Shown: one piece after another, positions 16,005 to 25,900 of the stretch
Layout of the letters: every line of letters starts with the position of its first letter
Position numbering within the stretch: position 1 is the first letter of the stretch
Assembly (NCBI RefSeq): GCF_014696355.1
Contig: NZ_JACJQA010000005.1
Location: 1-35,809 of the forward strand
Direction of reading: 5' to 3'
DNA from: Pseudanabaena sp. FACHB-1998
Lineage (GTDB): Bacteria > Cyanobacteriota > Cyanobacteriia > Pseudanabaenales > Pseudanabaenaceae
Length of the DNA stretch: 35,809 nucleotides
Position numbers and translations under genes: made by a program
Notes under the pieces: generated by a model
What the model saw: the letters and a program-made list of their open reading frames with translations, nothing else
What the model was told of the DNA's origin: nothing
Database searches by the model: none

Positions 16005-16060
16005 TATAATTTGGTTTCATAATGGTTTAGGCGTAGCCGTAACCCAAATAACGAGAGATT

Positions 16061-16744
16061 ATGATTACCCCACTCAAGCGCAGAAACTTTGACGAGTTGA
16101 TCCCCGCAGTACCAACCTCAGAGCAGTATCAATATTATTGGGGGGATGGTCAGAGCGTATTTCGGCGTGTTGCGATTTCGATCGCCAGTGTGATTGTGTT
16201 TACGCTCTTGTATAACCGTGTTCACGAAAATAACCCCAGTAGTTTTGCGGCTCTGGTGATGTTTGTCTGTGCTGCTTTAGGTGGCTTGTACTGGATGTTA
16301 GAACCTGTAGCTTTGGCAAGTATTCGTAATGCCAAGCTGAGAAAATTTGCCTATTGTGGTTTTTGGCAGGCGGAAGTTTTGGAGGTATATATCTCGCAGG
16401 AAGTGCTAGCGCGTGCGGAGAAGGTAAATTCGAGGGGGCGGATGGATGTTAGCTATGATGCGGAAAGTTTTTTAAACATTGAGCTAGGTGATGAGACGGA
16501 TTTTGTAACCACTTTACGGTTGCCAATGAAAAGGGAACTAAAGCGGATCAAACCCGAACAAACTGTATATATGCTGCTATTTTCTAACGATCGCCGTTTT
16601 GGTCGCGTCAGTCGTCAAACCTCTGACGCTTATATTCCTCAATACAATATTTGGGTGGGAGACTATCCCTATTTGCGTCGTGATAGTTTTATTGATCTGA
16701 CTAAATATATGGTAAAGCGATCGCAGAGAGTTACTAATTCGTGA
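16061..16744 (+). CDS. Conserved hypothetical membrane protein
   Basis: 227 residues. The N-terminal part is cytosolic (1-34), two transmembrane helices follow at about 36-52 and 61-80, and a soluble C-terminal domain has VEVYISQEVL-like strands, a Gly/Asp-rich middle and the segments TVYMLLFSNDRRFGRVSRQT and YNIWVGDYPYLRRDSF. I do not recognise a domain. The two-helix hairpin plus beta-rich cytosolic domain suggests a membrane-anchored regulatory or scaffold protein. It lies alone between two hairpins. Confidence 0.6.
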   Translation: MITPLKRRNFDELIPAVPTSEQYQYYWGDGQSVFRRVAISIASVIVFTLLYNRVHENNPSSFAALVMFVCAALGGLYWMLEPVALASIRNAKLRKFAYCGFWQAEVLEVYISQEVLARAEKVNSRGRMDVSYDAESFLNIELGDETDFVTTLRLPMKRELKRIKPEQTVYMLLFSNDRRFGRVSRQTSDAYIPQYNIWVGDYPYLRRDSFIDLTKYMVKRSQRVTNS

Positions 16745-16760
16745 CTCCTTTTTTAGAGTT

Positions 16761-16844
16761 AAAAGTGAAAATATAAGCGGTGGTACTTTGTACCACCGCT
16801 TATATTTTCACTTTTATGACTTGAACAAAAATTACCTTGCTATA
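16761..16844. repeat. Hairpin with a conserved right end (copy C of the palindromic family)
   Basis: A 26-bp perfect stem (16761-16786 with 16790-16815, loop TTT), arm AAAAGTGAAAATATAAGCGG. It serves as the likely terminator of the gene ending at 16744. To its right, 16816-16844 ends ATTACCTTGCTATA. In reverse complement this aligns position by position with the right end of copy B at 12539-12567, although the stem sequences differ completely. The matching left end is not clear. Confidence 0.65.
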
Positions 16845-16927
16845 ACTAAAATCAATTAATTTCTTGCATAAAGATTTTGATCCCAAAGCTTAAGAAACTT
16901 GGAATATGTGCGCTATGGCACTGCTAG

Positions 16928-16959
16928 TCGTGGGACGATCCCCTAGTCTGGGATCACGA
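16928..16959 (+). promoter_or_regulatory. Small hairpin in the leader of the DUF1830 gene
   Basis: GATCCC (16937-16942) pairs with GGGATC (16950-16955) around a 7-nt loop, with TCG/CGA outside. It lies about 40 nt before the ATG at 16996 and could be leader structure; nothing more specific is recognised. Confidence 0.3.
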
Positions 16960-16995
16960 TTTGAAATAGTTACGGACTAAGCAGGATTTAAAAAA

Positions 16996-17346
16996 ATGAA
17001 TAATATTCAAGCACGCAAGTTAAACCAACAAGGATTAGAAAGTCAGCTTAATCGTTTAACTTGTATTTATCGCAACGAAAGTAACTATATCCAAATCATT
17101 CGCATATCTGACCATACAGGAAGCTTTTTGGAAAGAGCAGTTATGTCTAATCAATGTCTTCAGTTTGATGCTCAGGGGGATGCATTACTAGAAGTTCATG
17201 AAAGGTCAATGTTTAGTACACTTCATTGCGATACGATCCCTTGTTATCAACTAGCGATTACCGCAGGGATAGATAGAAATCAAAGAATGTTTGCTAAGGA
17301 AACCGAAATAGATATGCAACACGACATCCTTGCCGTCGCTGCATAA
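16996..17346 (+). CDS. DUF1830 family protein
   Basis: 116 residues. The core (about 24-90) fits DUF1830: CIYRNESNYIQIIRI, then GSFLERAVMSNQCLQFDAQG, then ALLEVHERSMFSTLHCDTIP. The domain is small, beta-rich and found almost only in cyanobacteria; its role is unknown. Here about 20 residues precede the domain and a polar tail follows it. No membrane segment or signal peptide is visible. Two hairpins follow before the homoserine dehydrogenase gene. Confidence 0.8.
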   Translation: MNNIQARKLNQQGLESQLNRLTCIYRNESNYIQIIRISDHTGSFLERAVMSNQCLQFDAQGDALLEVHERSMFSTLHCDTIPCYQLAITAGIDRNQRMFAKETEIDMQHDILAVAA

Positions 17347-17360
17347 AATTTTAAAATATC

Positions 17361-17401
17361 AAAAAGGTAAAAGCATCGCAAAGCGATGCTTTTACCTTTT
17401 T
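17361..17401 (+). terminator. Terminator hairpin of the DUF1830 gene
   Basis: A 19-bp perfect stem (17361-17379 with 17383-17401), loop AAA, ending in a T run. It lies 14 nt past the stop codon. Confidence 0.85.
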
Positions 17402-17437
17402 TAGGGAGTTGCGGCGCTTCGCGCCGCAACTCCCTAA
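17401..17437. repeat. Second hairpin with GAGTTGCGGCGC stem
   Basis: TTAGGGAGTTGCGGCGC (17401-17417), loop TTC, GCGCCGCAACTCCCTAA (17421-17437), 17 bp perfect. The inner GAGTTGCGGCGC also forms the stem core of copy B (12484-12538) and, in part, of copy A. Confidence 0.75.
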
Positions 17438-17508
17438 CTTATAGGGCGCTAAAAAAACTACAATAAAAGCTAATAGAAATCGACGATTACATAAGACAAA
17501 TTAAGACT

Positions 17509-18804
17509 GTGACATATAAAGTTGGACTTCTCGGATTAGGAACAGTTGGCGCTGGTGTAGCCAAAATATTCCAAGACCCTAATGGTCGCCATCCTTTACT
17601 TCCTGACATCGAAATTGCCCGTGTGGGGGTACGATCACTCAATAAGCAGCGTGATGTGGCGATCGCTCCCAATATTGTTACAGATGACTTGGAATCTATA
17701 GTTAATGACCCTAACATCGATATTGTCGTTGAGGTAATTGGCGGGATCGAGCCAGCAAAAAGTTTAATTCTCAAAGCGATCGCCAATGGAAAGCATGTCG
17801 TTACGGCAAACAAAGCGGTAATCGCTAGACATGGCAACGAAATTTTTGCTGCTTCTAAACAAAAAGGCGTATATGTAATGTTAGAAGCGGCGGCTTGTGG
17901 CGGCATTCCCGTGATCCAAGCGCTCAAACAAAGTCTGGGTGGTAATCGCATTAGTGAGTTGACTGGTATTGTCAATGGCACAACCAATTACATTTTGAGT
18001 CGGATGTATTTTGAGGGAGCCGATTTTGATGCAACTCTCGCTGAGGCGCAAAAATTAGGCTATGCCGAAGCTGATCCTACTGCCGATGTGGATGGCTATG
18101 ATGCAGCCGATAAGATGGCGATCTTAGCAAGCTTGGCTTTTGGCGATCGCGTTAAACTTGAAGACATTTATCGTGAAGGTATTCGCTCGATTACCAGTGC
18201 GGATATCGGCTATGCCAAGGAATTAGGATTCACGATTAAGCTCTTGGGTATTGCCAGAAGGGTGGAGACGAAGAATGAGCGCAATCTCGAAATTCGCGTC
18301 CATCCTACGCTCATCCCGATCCAGCATCCACTGGCGAATATTCATGGCGTAACCAATGCGGTACGGATTGAGGGAGATCCCATTGGGGAAGTTGTATTTT
18401 CAGGGCCAGGAGCAGGTTCAGGGGCAACGGCTAGCGCGGTAGTTGCCGACATTATTAATGTGGTGGCGGCTCTGAAGTCTCTACCCAATCAAATTAATCA
18501 ACTGATGGGATGTTCCCATGAACACTATGCCCAAATTGCTCCCATTGAAAATACGGTGACCCAGTTTTATGCGCGGTTACTGACCCATGACAAACCCGGG
18601 GTAATTGGGGATCTGGGTACAGCCTTTGGCAAGCACCATGTCAGCTTGAACGCGATTTTGCAAAAAACAACTGTCCATGATGGCTTAGCGGAAATTGTCG
18701 TAGTTACGCAAAAAGTGAGCGAGTATAATTTCCAACAAGCGATCGCGGCTATTCGGGAGTTATCGACATTACATAGTATTCCCACAGTACTAAGAGTTCT
18801 GTAA
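17509..18804 (+). CDS. hom: Homoserine dehydrogenase
   Basis: 431 residues from a GTG start (17509-17511). It catalyses NAD(P)H-dependent reduction of aspartate semialdehyde to homoserine, the branch point to threonine and methionine. The Rossmann motif is GLLGLGTVGAGV (residues 6-17). The catalytic region includes HVVTANKAVIARHG, and the family signature around TADVDGYDAADKMAILASLA is intact. A C-terminal ACT domain (from about residue 350, QFYARLLTHDKPGVIGDLG) indicates threonine feedback control, as in other monofunctional cyanobacterial Hom proteins. It stands alone; thrC and thrB are not in the window. No clear ribosome binding site precedes the GTG. Confidence 0.97.
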   Translation: MTYKVGLLGLGTVGAGVAKIFQDPNGRHPLLPDIEIARVGVRSLNKQRDVAIAPNIVTDDLESIVNDPNIDIVVEVIGGIEPAKSLILKAIANGKHVVTANKAVIARHGNEIFAASKQKGVYVMLEAAACGGIPVIQALKQSLGGNRISELTGIVNGTTNYILSRMYFEGADFDATLAEAQKLGYAEADPTADVDGYDAADKMAILASLAFGDRVKLEDIYREGIRSITSADIGYAKELGFTIKLLGIARRVETKNERNLEIRVHPTLIPIQHPLANIHGVTNAVRIEGDPIGEVVFSGPGAGSGATASAVVADIINVVAALKSLPNQINQLMGCSHEHYAQIAPIENTVTQFYARLLTHDKPGVIGDLGTAFGKHHVSLNAILQKTTVHDGLAEIVVVTQKVSEYNFQQAIAAIRELSTLHSIPTVLRVL

Positions 18805-18810
18805 ATAGAG

Positions 18811-18833
18811 AAAACGGCATTCTATGCCGTTTT
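18811..18833. terminator. Terminator hairpin after hom
   Basis: AAAACGGCAT (18811-18820) pairs with ATGCCGTTTT (18824-18833), followed by a T run. It is shared with the convergent gene ending at 18835. Confidence 0.85.
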
Positions 18834-18834
18834 T

Positions 18835-19212
18835 TCATACGCCAACAGGGACTTTATTTTTTATGTACTTATTTAATTCCGATTCTAGATTTTGATTGCT
18901 GCGTTGGGCTTCCCATGACTCAAAGCCGAACCTGCCAAAGAAGTCCCATTTACCAGACATGGAGTTTTCATCTTCGGCGATCGTCCCGTTGTAATTAACC
19001 GAAGCGAGTTTCTTATTGGCATCTACATAGGTTTTGACAAACCTAATCTTGCGCCCAATCACCTCTCCCTGAACTGTTGCCTCACCTAATCCACCATCAT
19101 CTAAAATATTTCCGAAAATAGTATTACCGTTTTGGACAAATGTTGCTTCAAAACGGGTGGGATTTTCCTGTTGCCAGTAAGTGCCAAGCCAAGTACCGCT
19201 AATGTTAGCCAT
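18835..19212 (-). CDS. Hypothetical beta-rich protein
   Basis: 125 residues beginning MANISGTWLGTYWQQENPTR. Alternating strands with Gly turns (NGNTIFGNILDDGGLGEATV, then VNYNGTIAEDENSMSGKWDF) suggest a small beta-barrel of the lipocalin or avidin-like kind. The C-terminal about 25 residues are polar and probably helical. There is no signal peptide, so it is likely cytosolic. No family name is recognised. It lies 67 nt upstream-side of a membrane protein gene on the same strand. Confidence 0.62.
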   Translation of the reverse strand: MANISGTWLGTYWQQENPTRFEATFVQNGNTIFGNILDDGGLGEATVQGEVIGRKIRFVKTYVDANKKLASVNYNGTIAEDENSMSGKWDFFGRFGFESWEAQRSNQNLESELNKYIKNKVPVGV

Positions 19213-19279
19213 AAAGGTTCTGCGATTTAATAAGGAATCAGATTTTTGTTCAAAGTTCTATCGAGAGCAGTTGCTGTAT

Positions 19280-19795
19280 TCACTGGGAAGATGTTAGCCG
19301 ATCGCGAAAAGCTTTACCGATCGCAGGCGTGAGCAAAATTACTAGGGCGATCGCACTACCGATCGCAATATAGGGATTTAGAAGGATCAGTCGCGAGATC
19401 GGTGCGGAAGTATCGACTTGAAGAACTTCATCGAAAACTGTGGGTATTTCTAAGAGTTTAGTTGCTGAGGGTGGCGAAATCCAACCTAAACAGGTCGCGA
19501 TCGCGGGAAACATTACGGAGCTAAAGAGAAAAATACTGAGAAATCTTGCCCAAGATTTTAAATGCCATAGCCCGATCGCTAGGGCGATTGGCACGACACC
19601 AAATCCCAGAAAGGCAATACCTGAAACTAACTGGAGGTTAATAGAACTACTATCTACTAGGGGAGAATAGCTCTCTATCAAGCGATAGATATAGAAATTA
19701 AGTAGGCGATCGCTAATTAATAAGACGCTATTTCCAATCATGGCAGTCGCCAAAATCGTAATGGCAATAGGACGTTGAGATGATTTTGTTTTCAT
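19280..19795 (-). CDS. Hypothetical four-helix membrane protein
   Basis: 171 residues with hydrophobic segments at about 9-28, 56-76, 83-105 and 142-160, and a polar loop between the third and fourth. The sequence RPIAITILATAMIGNSVLLI marks the first helix. No domain is recognised. It precedes the beta-rich protein gene (18835-19212) on the same strand with a 67-nt gap, so a two-gene operon is possible. A hairpin at 19839-19889 lies upstream, between it and the P-type ATPase gene. Confidence 0.6.
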   Translation of the reverse strand: MKTKSSQRPIAITILATAMIGNSVLLISDRLLNFYIYRLIESYSPLVDSSSINLQLVSGIAFLGFGVVPIALAIGLWHLKSWARFLSIFLFSSVMFPAIATCLGWISPPSATKLLEIPTVFDEVLQVDTSAPISRLILLNPYIAIGSAIALVILLTPAIGKAFRDRLTSSQ

Positions 19796-19838
19796 ATATT
19801 TTCCTGATAGATACAGCCTGTTTAGTTTTTGGGTAGTT

Positions 19839-19889
19839 CAGATAAATCTTGAAAAAGCTTGCGAAACAAGCTTTTTCAAGATTTATCTG
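19839..19889 (-). terminator. Terminator hairpin of the P-type ATPase gene
   Basis: A 23-bp perfect stem (19839-19861 with 19867-19889), loop CGAAA, arm CAGATAAATCTTGAAAAAGC. It lies 27 nt past the ATPase stop on the minus strand. The outer CAGATAAAT matches the hairpin at 14587-14645. Confidence 0.7.
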
Positions 19890-19916
19890 GATTTCAAGAA
19901 AGCACCAAGCGCTAGA

Positions 19917-22430
19917 TTACGGTTGGCTGAGATAGCGTGGCAAATGACGGAGTAATTTGCTAGATTGCAACATTCTCAAAACGTAATAACAGGAAGTTGG
20001 TAAGAAAATTATCATTGTCCAACCAAACTGATCGGGAACTTCTACTTGAAAAAATGCGGGAAATCCCAACATCAGGACTATGGATAATCCGACCGAGACA
20101 ATACCCAAAATAGAAGCTGTTAAATTTTTGAAGAAGGTCTTGATTTTCCAGATAGAAATATCCGTAAGACTCCAAAAGACGAAGAGACAGAAAATTGTGC
20201 CAATGAGCGTACTCACACATTGGGCTTGTCCCCTAGCAATATCTTGGAAAGCATCGGAATTGATCATCGCTGAACCATTGGGAACCTTAAGCAAAGCCCA
20301 TCCACTGAAGTAATAGGACATTACATATCCAATGGTCATGGCGATCGCGCCGAATATTCCTGCAAGGGAGCTATAGCCCAACACGTCACGCAGGAAATTT
20401 TCCAGTCTTCGAGGTTTTAGCCAACCAAAGGCAATCCAAATAGTCGGGAAGCCTACCACTGCCATCGTAATAATCGTCATGTGACGTGGCTCAATGGGAA
20501 ATGGAAGTTGCACAAATCCTACAAAGGAAATTGTCAAAATCACCATAATGTTTTTGGTGAGATAGAGCAAAGCAGAAGAGAGAATTTTTTGCTTAATGTC
20601 ATCTCCTGCACTAAAAGCCTGTGGCAAAGCGGAGAGGTTATTATCTAACAACACAATATCCGCAACATCTTTGCTAATTTGTGCGCCGTCATTCATCGCG
20701 ATCGCCAATTGCGCTTCCTTAAAGGCAGGCACATCATTGACACCATCGCCGACCATGCCCACATAGCCACCCCGCTTCACCATGGCGGAGATGAGGCGGC
20801 GCTTCATGTCGGGAGTGATCCTCCCGAAAACTGAGCCATAGGCAGCCGAACGGCTAAAGGTGGCGTTATCCATTGCTTCTAGAGTCTTTTGGGTGAATAC
20901 GGCATCAGCAGGAACCGCGATCCCGGCCTGTCGAGCGATCGAAGTAACGGTTTCGACACTATCGCCAGAAATTACTTTGAGGCGAATATTTTGATTTTGT
21001 AATTCCGCAATTGTCTCAATTACATCGGGACGCAAACTATCTTCTAGTAAAACAATGCCCCGATCGCGTCGATTATTGGGCAAGGCAGGATTTTTTTCAG
21101 AGGTATCAATCCCCTCTTCACTGGTTACCACGGCGATCGCCCGTAGCCCCTGTCTTGCATATTGCTTTGCCTCCTCCTGCATTTCTGAACTCGTGAATAA
21201 AATTTCAGGCGCACCGACCATAATCGTTGTGCCAATATCAATGACGATCGCGCCCCATTTGCGACTAGAACTAAAGGGAACTTCACTCACAAATTTAGCG
21301 AGCGATCGCGGTTGATCGGTATAGGCTGCCATTGCCTTAGCACTGCTATTTTGCGTTCCCATGAGGTTGGTATATAGCGCAATGAGTTCGCGCAGAGAAT
21401 CCTCATCGGTATCTCCTAAAGGAATGATTGACTTCACAACTAGCTTGTTTTGGGTCAAGGTTCCAGTTTTATCGGTGCAGAGAATCCGCACACTATTCAT
21501 TGAATCCACTGCATTGATTTTTTGAATGAGCGTCCTTCTTTTACTGATTTCCACTGCGCCGATCGCAAAGGCGACACTGATCGATAGCACTAGTCCTGCG
21601 GGAACAAAACTATTGATAATTACCGATGCATAGCGAATCGTATCCACCATTGTTCGCCCCGAATTGAGGCTAGAGGCAATGTGTAGGAAAGCAGCCACAA
21701 TAAGCACAAGAATAAAAATCTCCACTAAGATATCAATCTTTTTCTGGAGGGGCGTAAATACGCGCTTATATACCCGTGATGACTGCGATAGTTTCACCGC
21801 ATAGCTTTCATTGCCAATCTTGTCGGCACGAAATACACAACTCCCAGCCAAACAAAAGGAACCAGAAAGCACAATATCGTCTAGTTGCTTCGCCACGGGA
21901 TCGGACTCTCCTGTTAAGAGTGATTCATCCATTTCCACATTTTGCGAAATTAAGACCGCCCCATCGACAGGGGCGCGATCGCCTGGGTTTAGCTCAATCA
22001 AATCATCCCGTACTACCTCGCCCACAGGAATTTCTTGGGATTGACCATCTCGCCGCACTTTGACCTTCTGCACGGACAGCAGAGCTAATTTATCTAAGGT
22101 CATCTTCGCTTGAATTTCTTGGGTAACTCCCACCAGAATATTCATAAATACCGAAAAGCCCGAAAAAATAGCGTCAGTAATTTGACCTAAGATCATTAAC
22201 AGGATTAAAACCACCCCAAAGGTAACGTTAAATAAAGTAAAAACGTTTTCTTGGAAGATATCCTTGTAGGTGCGACTCGATCGCATGACCACGACGTTAA
22301 TATCACCACGTCGCTTTCTGTCCGCTACTTCAGCCTCAGTTAAACCGAGATCTGGATTAATGTCGATCTGATCTGAGGCGATCGCTGGTAAGTCTGGCGT
22401 GTTTGCTGATGTAGGTTGAGACATAGACAC
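19917..22430 (-). CDS. Cation-transporting P-type ATPase (CtpE-like)
   Basis: 837 residues with all core P-type elements: actuator loop LLTGESDP (171-178), phosphorylation motif CTDKTGTLT with Asp at 320, hinge MVGDGVNDVPAFKEA, and about ten membrane helices. The helix before the P domain has FVPAGLVLSISVAFAIGAV. It thus lacks the CPC motif of heavy-metal pumps and the PEGLP of SERCA-type pumps, and resembles mycobacterial CtpE, which is implicated in calcium uptake. The N-terminal GLTEAEVADRKRRGD is the usual cation-ATPase N-terminal motif. Substrate is therefore probably Ca2+ or another divalent cation, but not proven. It is divergent from thiS, with an 87-nt shared promoter region. Confidence 0.88.
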   Translation of the reverse strand: MSMSQPTSANTPDLPAIASDQIDINPDLGLTEAEVADRKRRGDINVVVMRSSRTYKDIFQENVFTLFNVTFGVVLILLMILGQITDAIFSGFSVFMNILVGVTQEIQAKMTLDKLALLSVQKVKVRRDGQSQEIPVGEVVRDDLIELNPGDRAPVDGAVLISQNVEMDESLLTGESDPVAKQLDDIVLSGSFCLAGSCVFRADKIGNESYAVKLSQSSRVYKRVFTPLQKKIDILVEIFILVLIVAAFLHIASSLNSGRTMVDTIRYASVIINSFVPAGLVLSISVAFAIGAVEISKRRTLIQKINAVDSMNSVRILCTDKTGTLTQNKLVVKSIIPLGDTDEDSLRELIALYTNLMGTQNSSAKAMAAYTDQPRSLAKFVSEVPFSSSRKWGAIVIDIGTTIMVGAPEILFTSSEMQEEAKQYARQGLRAIAVVTSEEGIDTSEKNPALPNNRRDRGIVLLEDSLRPDVIETIAELQNQNIRLKVISGDSVETVTSIARQAGIAVPADAVFTQKTLEAMDNATFSRSAAYGSVFGRITPDMKRRLISAMVKRGGYVGMVGDGVNDVPAFKEAQLAIAMNDGAQISKDVADIVLLDNNLSALPQAFSAGDDIKQKILSSALLYLTKNIMVILTISFVGFVQLPFPIEPRHMTIITMAVVGFPTIWIAFGWLKPRRLENFLRDVLGYSSLAGIFGAIAMTIGYVMSYYFSGWALLKVPNGSAMINSDAFQDIARGQAQCVSTLIGTIFCLFVFWSLTDISIWKIKTFFKNLTASILGIVSVGLSIVLMLGFPAFFQVEVPDQFGWTMIIFLPTSCYYVLRMLQSSKLLRHLPRYLSQP

Positions 22431-22517
22431 ACAGGTATCGTTTTAGTATTGAAGTATAAGATCTCTCAGACAATTCTCTAAGACAATATTAAAAATCAGA
22501 ATTTAAACTTAATATCT

Positions 22518-22721
22518 ATGATTACATTGCAAGTAAATGGTGATGATTGCACATGCGCGTCAAATCTTAATATGATCGAATTGCTGAAACATTTAGGATT
22601 AAATCCTCGCTTAGTGGCGGTGGAATACAATGGCGAGATTTTACATCGTCAACTTTGGGAAAATACTATTATCCAAAACAGCGATCGCTTAGAAGTAGTA
22701 ACTATCGTAGGTGGCGGCTAA
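22518..22721 (+). CDS. thiS: ThiS sulfur carrier protein
   Basis: 67 residues of ubiquitin-like fold, starting MITLQVNGDD and ending in the diagnostic Gly-Gly (VTIVGGG). The C-terminal glycine is adenylated and thiocarboxylated to donate sulfur to the thiazole ring of thiamine, with ThiG and ThiF-type partners. LLKHLGLNPRLVAVEYNGEI is characteristic. No other thiamine gene lies beside it in this window. A palindrome-containing region follows. Confidence 0.93.
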   Translation: MITLQVNGDDCTCASNLNMIELLKHLGLNPRLVAVEYNGEILHRQLWENTIIQNSDRLEVVTIVGGG

Positions 22722-22736
22722 ATATTCCATCGTTTT

Positions 22737-22867
22737 GCGCTCAAATTCAAACCGAGAGATTTTTTACAGCCATTACGGGGCTTAGTTTTCAATTCATTAA
22801 GAAGGAATCAGAAGATAGAGAGAAAATTTTGAAAGCGCCGCTTTGCGGCACTTTCAAAATTTTCTCT
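22737..22867. repeat. Degenerate repeat core plus hairpin after thiS
   Basis: CGCTCAAATTCAAACCGAG followed by AGATTTTTT (22739-22766) resembles the arm of the palindrome at 236-342. Further right is a 23-bp stem with one mismatch (22819-22841 with 22845-22867, loop TTT, arm AGAGAAAATTTTGAAAGCGC), the probable thiS terminator. Confidence 0.5.
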
Positions 22868-22978
22868 AGACCTGTTGACGTATCGTAGAAGACTAATGTA
22901 TTTGGCTAACTTAAGCCAAAATACGGATATAAAAAGTTTTTTACAGACTACGTTCAGCAAGATCCAAGCTAAATCTAC

Positions 22979-25900
22979 ATGCTTGAAAATACAGCTAATC
23001 CAGAAAACCAAAAATTCAGAAAAGTCTCAATCCGATTACTAATGACTTTTCCGTTTATTCTTCAAATAATTGCGGCTGTATGGACGATTGGATATTTCTC
23101 TTTTCAAAATGAACAAAAAAAAGCTAATGATTTTAGTAGTAAATTAAGAGCTAATACGATTAGAGCTTTAAAACAAGAAATTAATGATTACTTGCGATCG
23201 CCAATACAGGCGGTCAAGCTGAATATTCAAGCTCGGAAATCCGATCCCATTGACACACAGTTGTCTTCGGATATTATTCAGCAATTCAAGAGATTATCCA
23301 ATGTCTTTTCCACGATAGATGATATTAATGTAGGGGATAAAGGGGGCAACTACATTGGTCTCACTCGTCAAGACAATGGATTTATATTAAAAATCACTGA
23401 TGAATTTCCAAAGGTAAGTTGGTATCAATCCAATCCTAACGGAAGCTTGATTTCAGGGAATTCCAAGGATTTAAATTACGATCCCCGCACTAGTCTTTGG
23501 TATCAAAAAGCGATCGCTAATAAAGACTTGGTATGGACTGATATTTATCTACTGGCTAATAGCAAAGATCTGGGTATTTCTGCCACTCAAGCTCTTTTTG
23601 ATAACCAAGGTAATCCACGCCATGCGATCGCCGCAGGTTTAAATTTAAGCAAAATTAGCGAACTTCTTGGGAAAACTCAGTTCACTCCTTCCAGTCAAAT
23701 TTTTATCATTGAGAAATCAGGTTTGATGGTAGCCTCATCCATAAAAATGACTCCATTAACTATCAAACAGGGGGAAGATTTTCAACGAATTAAAGCCAGT
23801 CAAAGCGATAATCTGGTTATTCGAGAAACCATAGTTGCTACTAAAAATCAGCTTGGCAAACTAGAGGAGATTGGCGGTATGGCTCAGCTAGAAATCGATA
23901 TCCCTCAAAGTATTAATGGCAACACAAATCAAGAGAAACAAATTATAGAAATATATCCCTATCGAGATTCTGCGGGATTAGACTGGTATATTTTTATTGT
24001 TATTCCTGAGTCAGATATTCTCTCAAAGGCATACGACGGGGCGAATTTTATTCTGTGGTTATGCATTTTTGTTGGTGGTATTTTAATCATTTTAGGTATT
24101 CTGACCACTCGATTAATTGTTAAACCAATCTTCCAATTACGAGATGTTAGTTTAGCGATCGCCTCTGAAAAGTTCGAGCAGCCGATCCCCACTTCTCGAA
24201 TTGCCGAAATAAGTATCCTCGCGCAGTCTTTAGATTGCATGAGATTGCAGCTAAGTCAATCTCGCGAACAATTACAGGATTATTCGCGATCGCTAGAACG
24301 TAAGGTCGAAGAACGGACAAGTGAACTAGAAAATGAAATACGCGATCGCATCGCTATTCAAAATGAATTGCAAGAGAAAGCAGTTATAGTCAGCCAACAC
24401 TATCAAGTTTTGAATAGTCTGGCTAAGGAAGAATCAATCCTTAGAGGCAATCTAGATATTTGTGTGAAAATGCTCACTGAAGCGGTATCCAAAACGCTTA
24501 AGGTTGAGCGTAGTAGTATTTGGCTGGGTAAAGGGGACAAAGAAAATTGGACTTGCTTAGATTTGTTCCTATTAAGCTCAGAGACTCATGCTACCGAATC
24601 TAATTCCATACCGAAAACTGTTCAGTATCTGGGGAAATTAAAAACTGAGTTAGCGATTTCCGTCAATGATGCTTTAAATGACGATCGCACTAGTGAGCTA
24701 ATTGATGATTATCTTATTCAGCTTGGTATTACCTCAATTTTAGAAATACCTCTGCGCCAGAATAACGAATTGGTGGGAATGCTTTGTCTTGAGCATACGG
24801 GCGAACCGAGAAATTGGTCTTTGCTCGACCAAAGTTTTGCTCGCTCAATTGGTGATCTCGTAGCTCTGGCGATCGAAAGTGCAAATCGTCAATTAGCAGA
24901 ACAACAACTAAAAGAGAGCGAAGAACGTTGGCAATTAGCCCTAGAAGGAAATAATGATGGTATTTGGGATTGGAACTGTCAGACCAATGAAGCATTTTAT
25001 TCGCCTCGCTACCAGACAATGCTGGGTTATGGGGAAAATGAATTAGTTCCTCATGCTGATACATGGCACAGCCTTATTCATCCTGAAGATTTAGAATTAG
25101 CAATCAACACTACAAATGACTACCTCGACAAAAAGACATCTACTTATGTGCTGGAGCATCGATTACGTTGCAAAGATGGCAGTTATAAATGGATTTTGGC
25201 GAGGGCAAAAGCTCTATTTAATGAACAGGGCAAACCGATCAAAATGATTGGCTCTCATACAGATGTCACCGATCGCCGTAGGTATGAAGAAGAGTTACAG
25301 AAACGTGCGGCTACCCTTAGCTTACATAACCAAGTTTTAGCAAAATTAGCGGGAGACGAGAAGCTGCGATTAGGAGATTTAAAGGCAAATATTAGACTTT
25401 TAACCGAAACACTTGCCCAAATCCTTAATACCGAAAGAGCCAGTCTTTGGATGGCAAAGCATAAGAGTGTTTATTGGGAATGTTTAGATCAATTTATCTT
25501 GAGTTCTCATCAACATATCACTGAGCCAGACTTAGCGATCGCTAATTATCCTAACTATCTTGCCTCATTACAATCTGAATTGGTACTACCTATTACTGAC
25601 GCAATCACCGATCCGCGAACCTGTGAGCTTGCCACCGATTATCTCTCAGTATTGGGGATTAAATCTATGCTAGAAATTCCCATTCGTCGAGATGAAATGA
25701 CGATCGGTGTGTTGTGCATTGAACATACAGGATACTTCCGAAAATGGACTTTAGAAGAGCAGAGCTTTGCTAGGTCGATTGGCGATTTAGTAATTCTCTC
25801 GATCGAATCTTCTAACAGAAATCTCGCGGAGCAGCAGCTAAAAGAAAGCGAAAAACGTTGGCAACTAGTGCTAGAAGGCAATAACGATGGGATCTGGGAT

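Noticed and set aside
16820-16995. tRNA or known riboswitch upstream of the DUF1830 gene
   Set aside because: No cloverleaf or recognised aptamer; only a small local hairpin is present.
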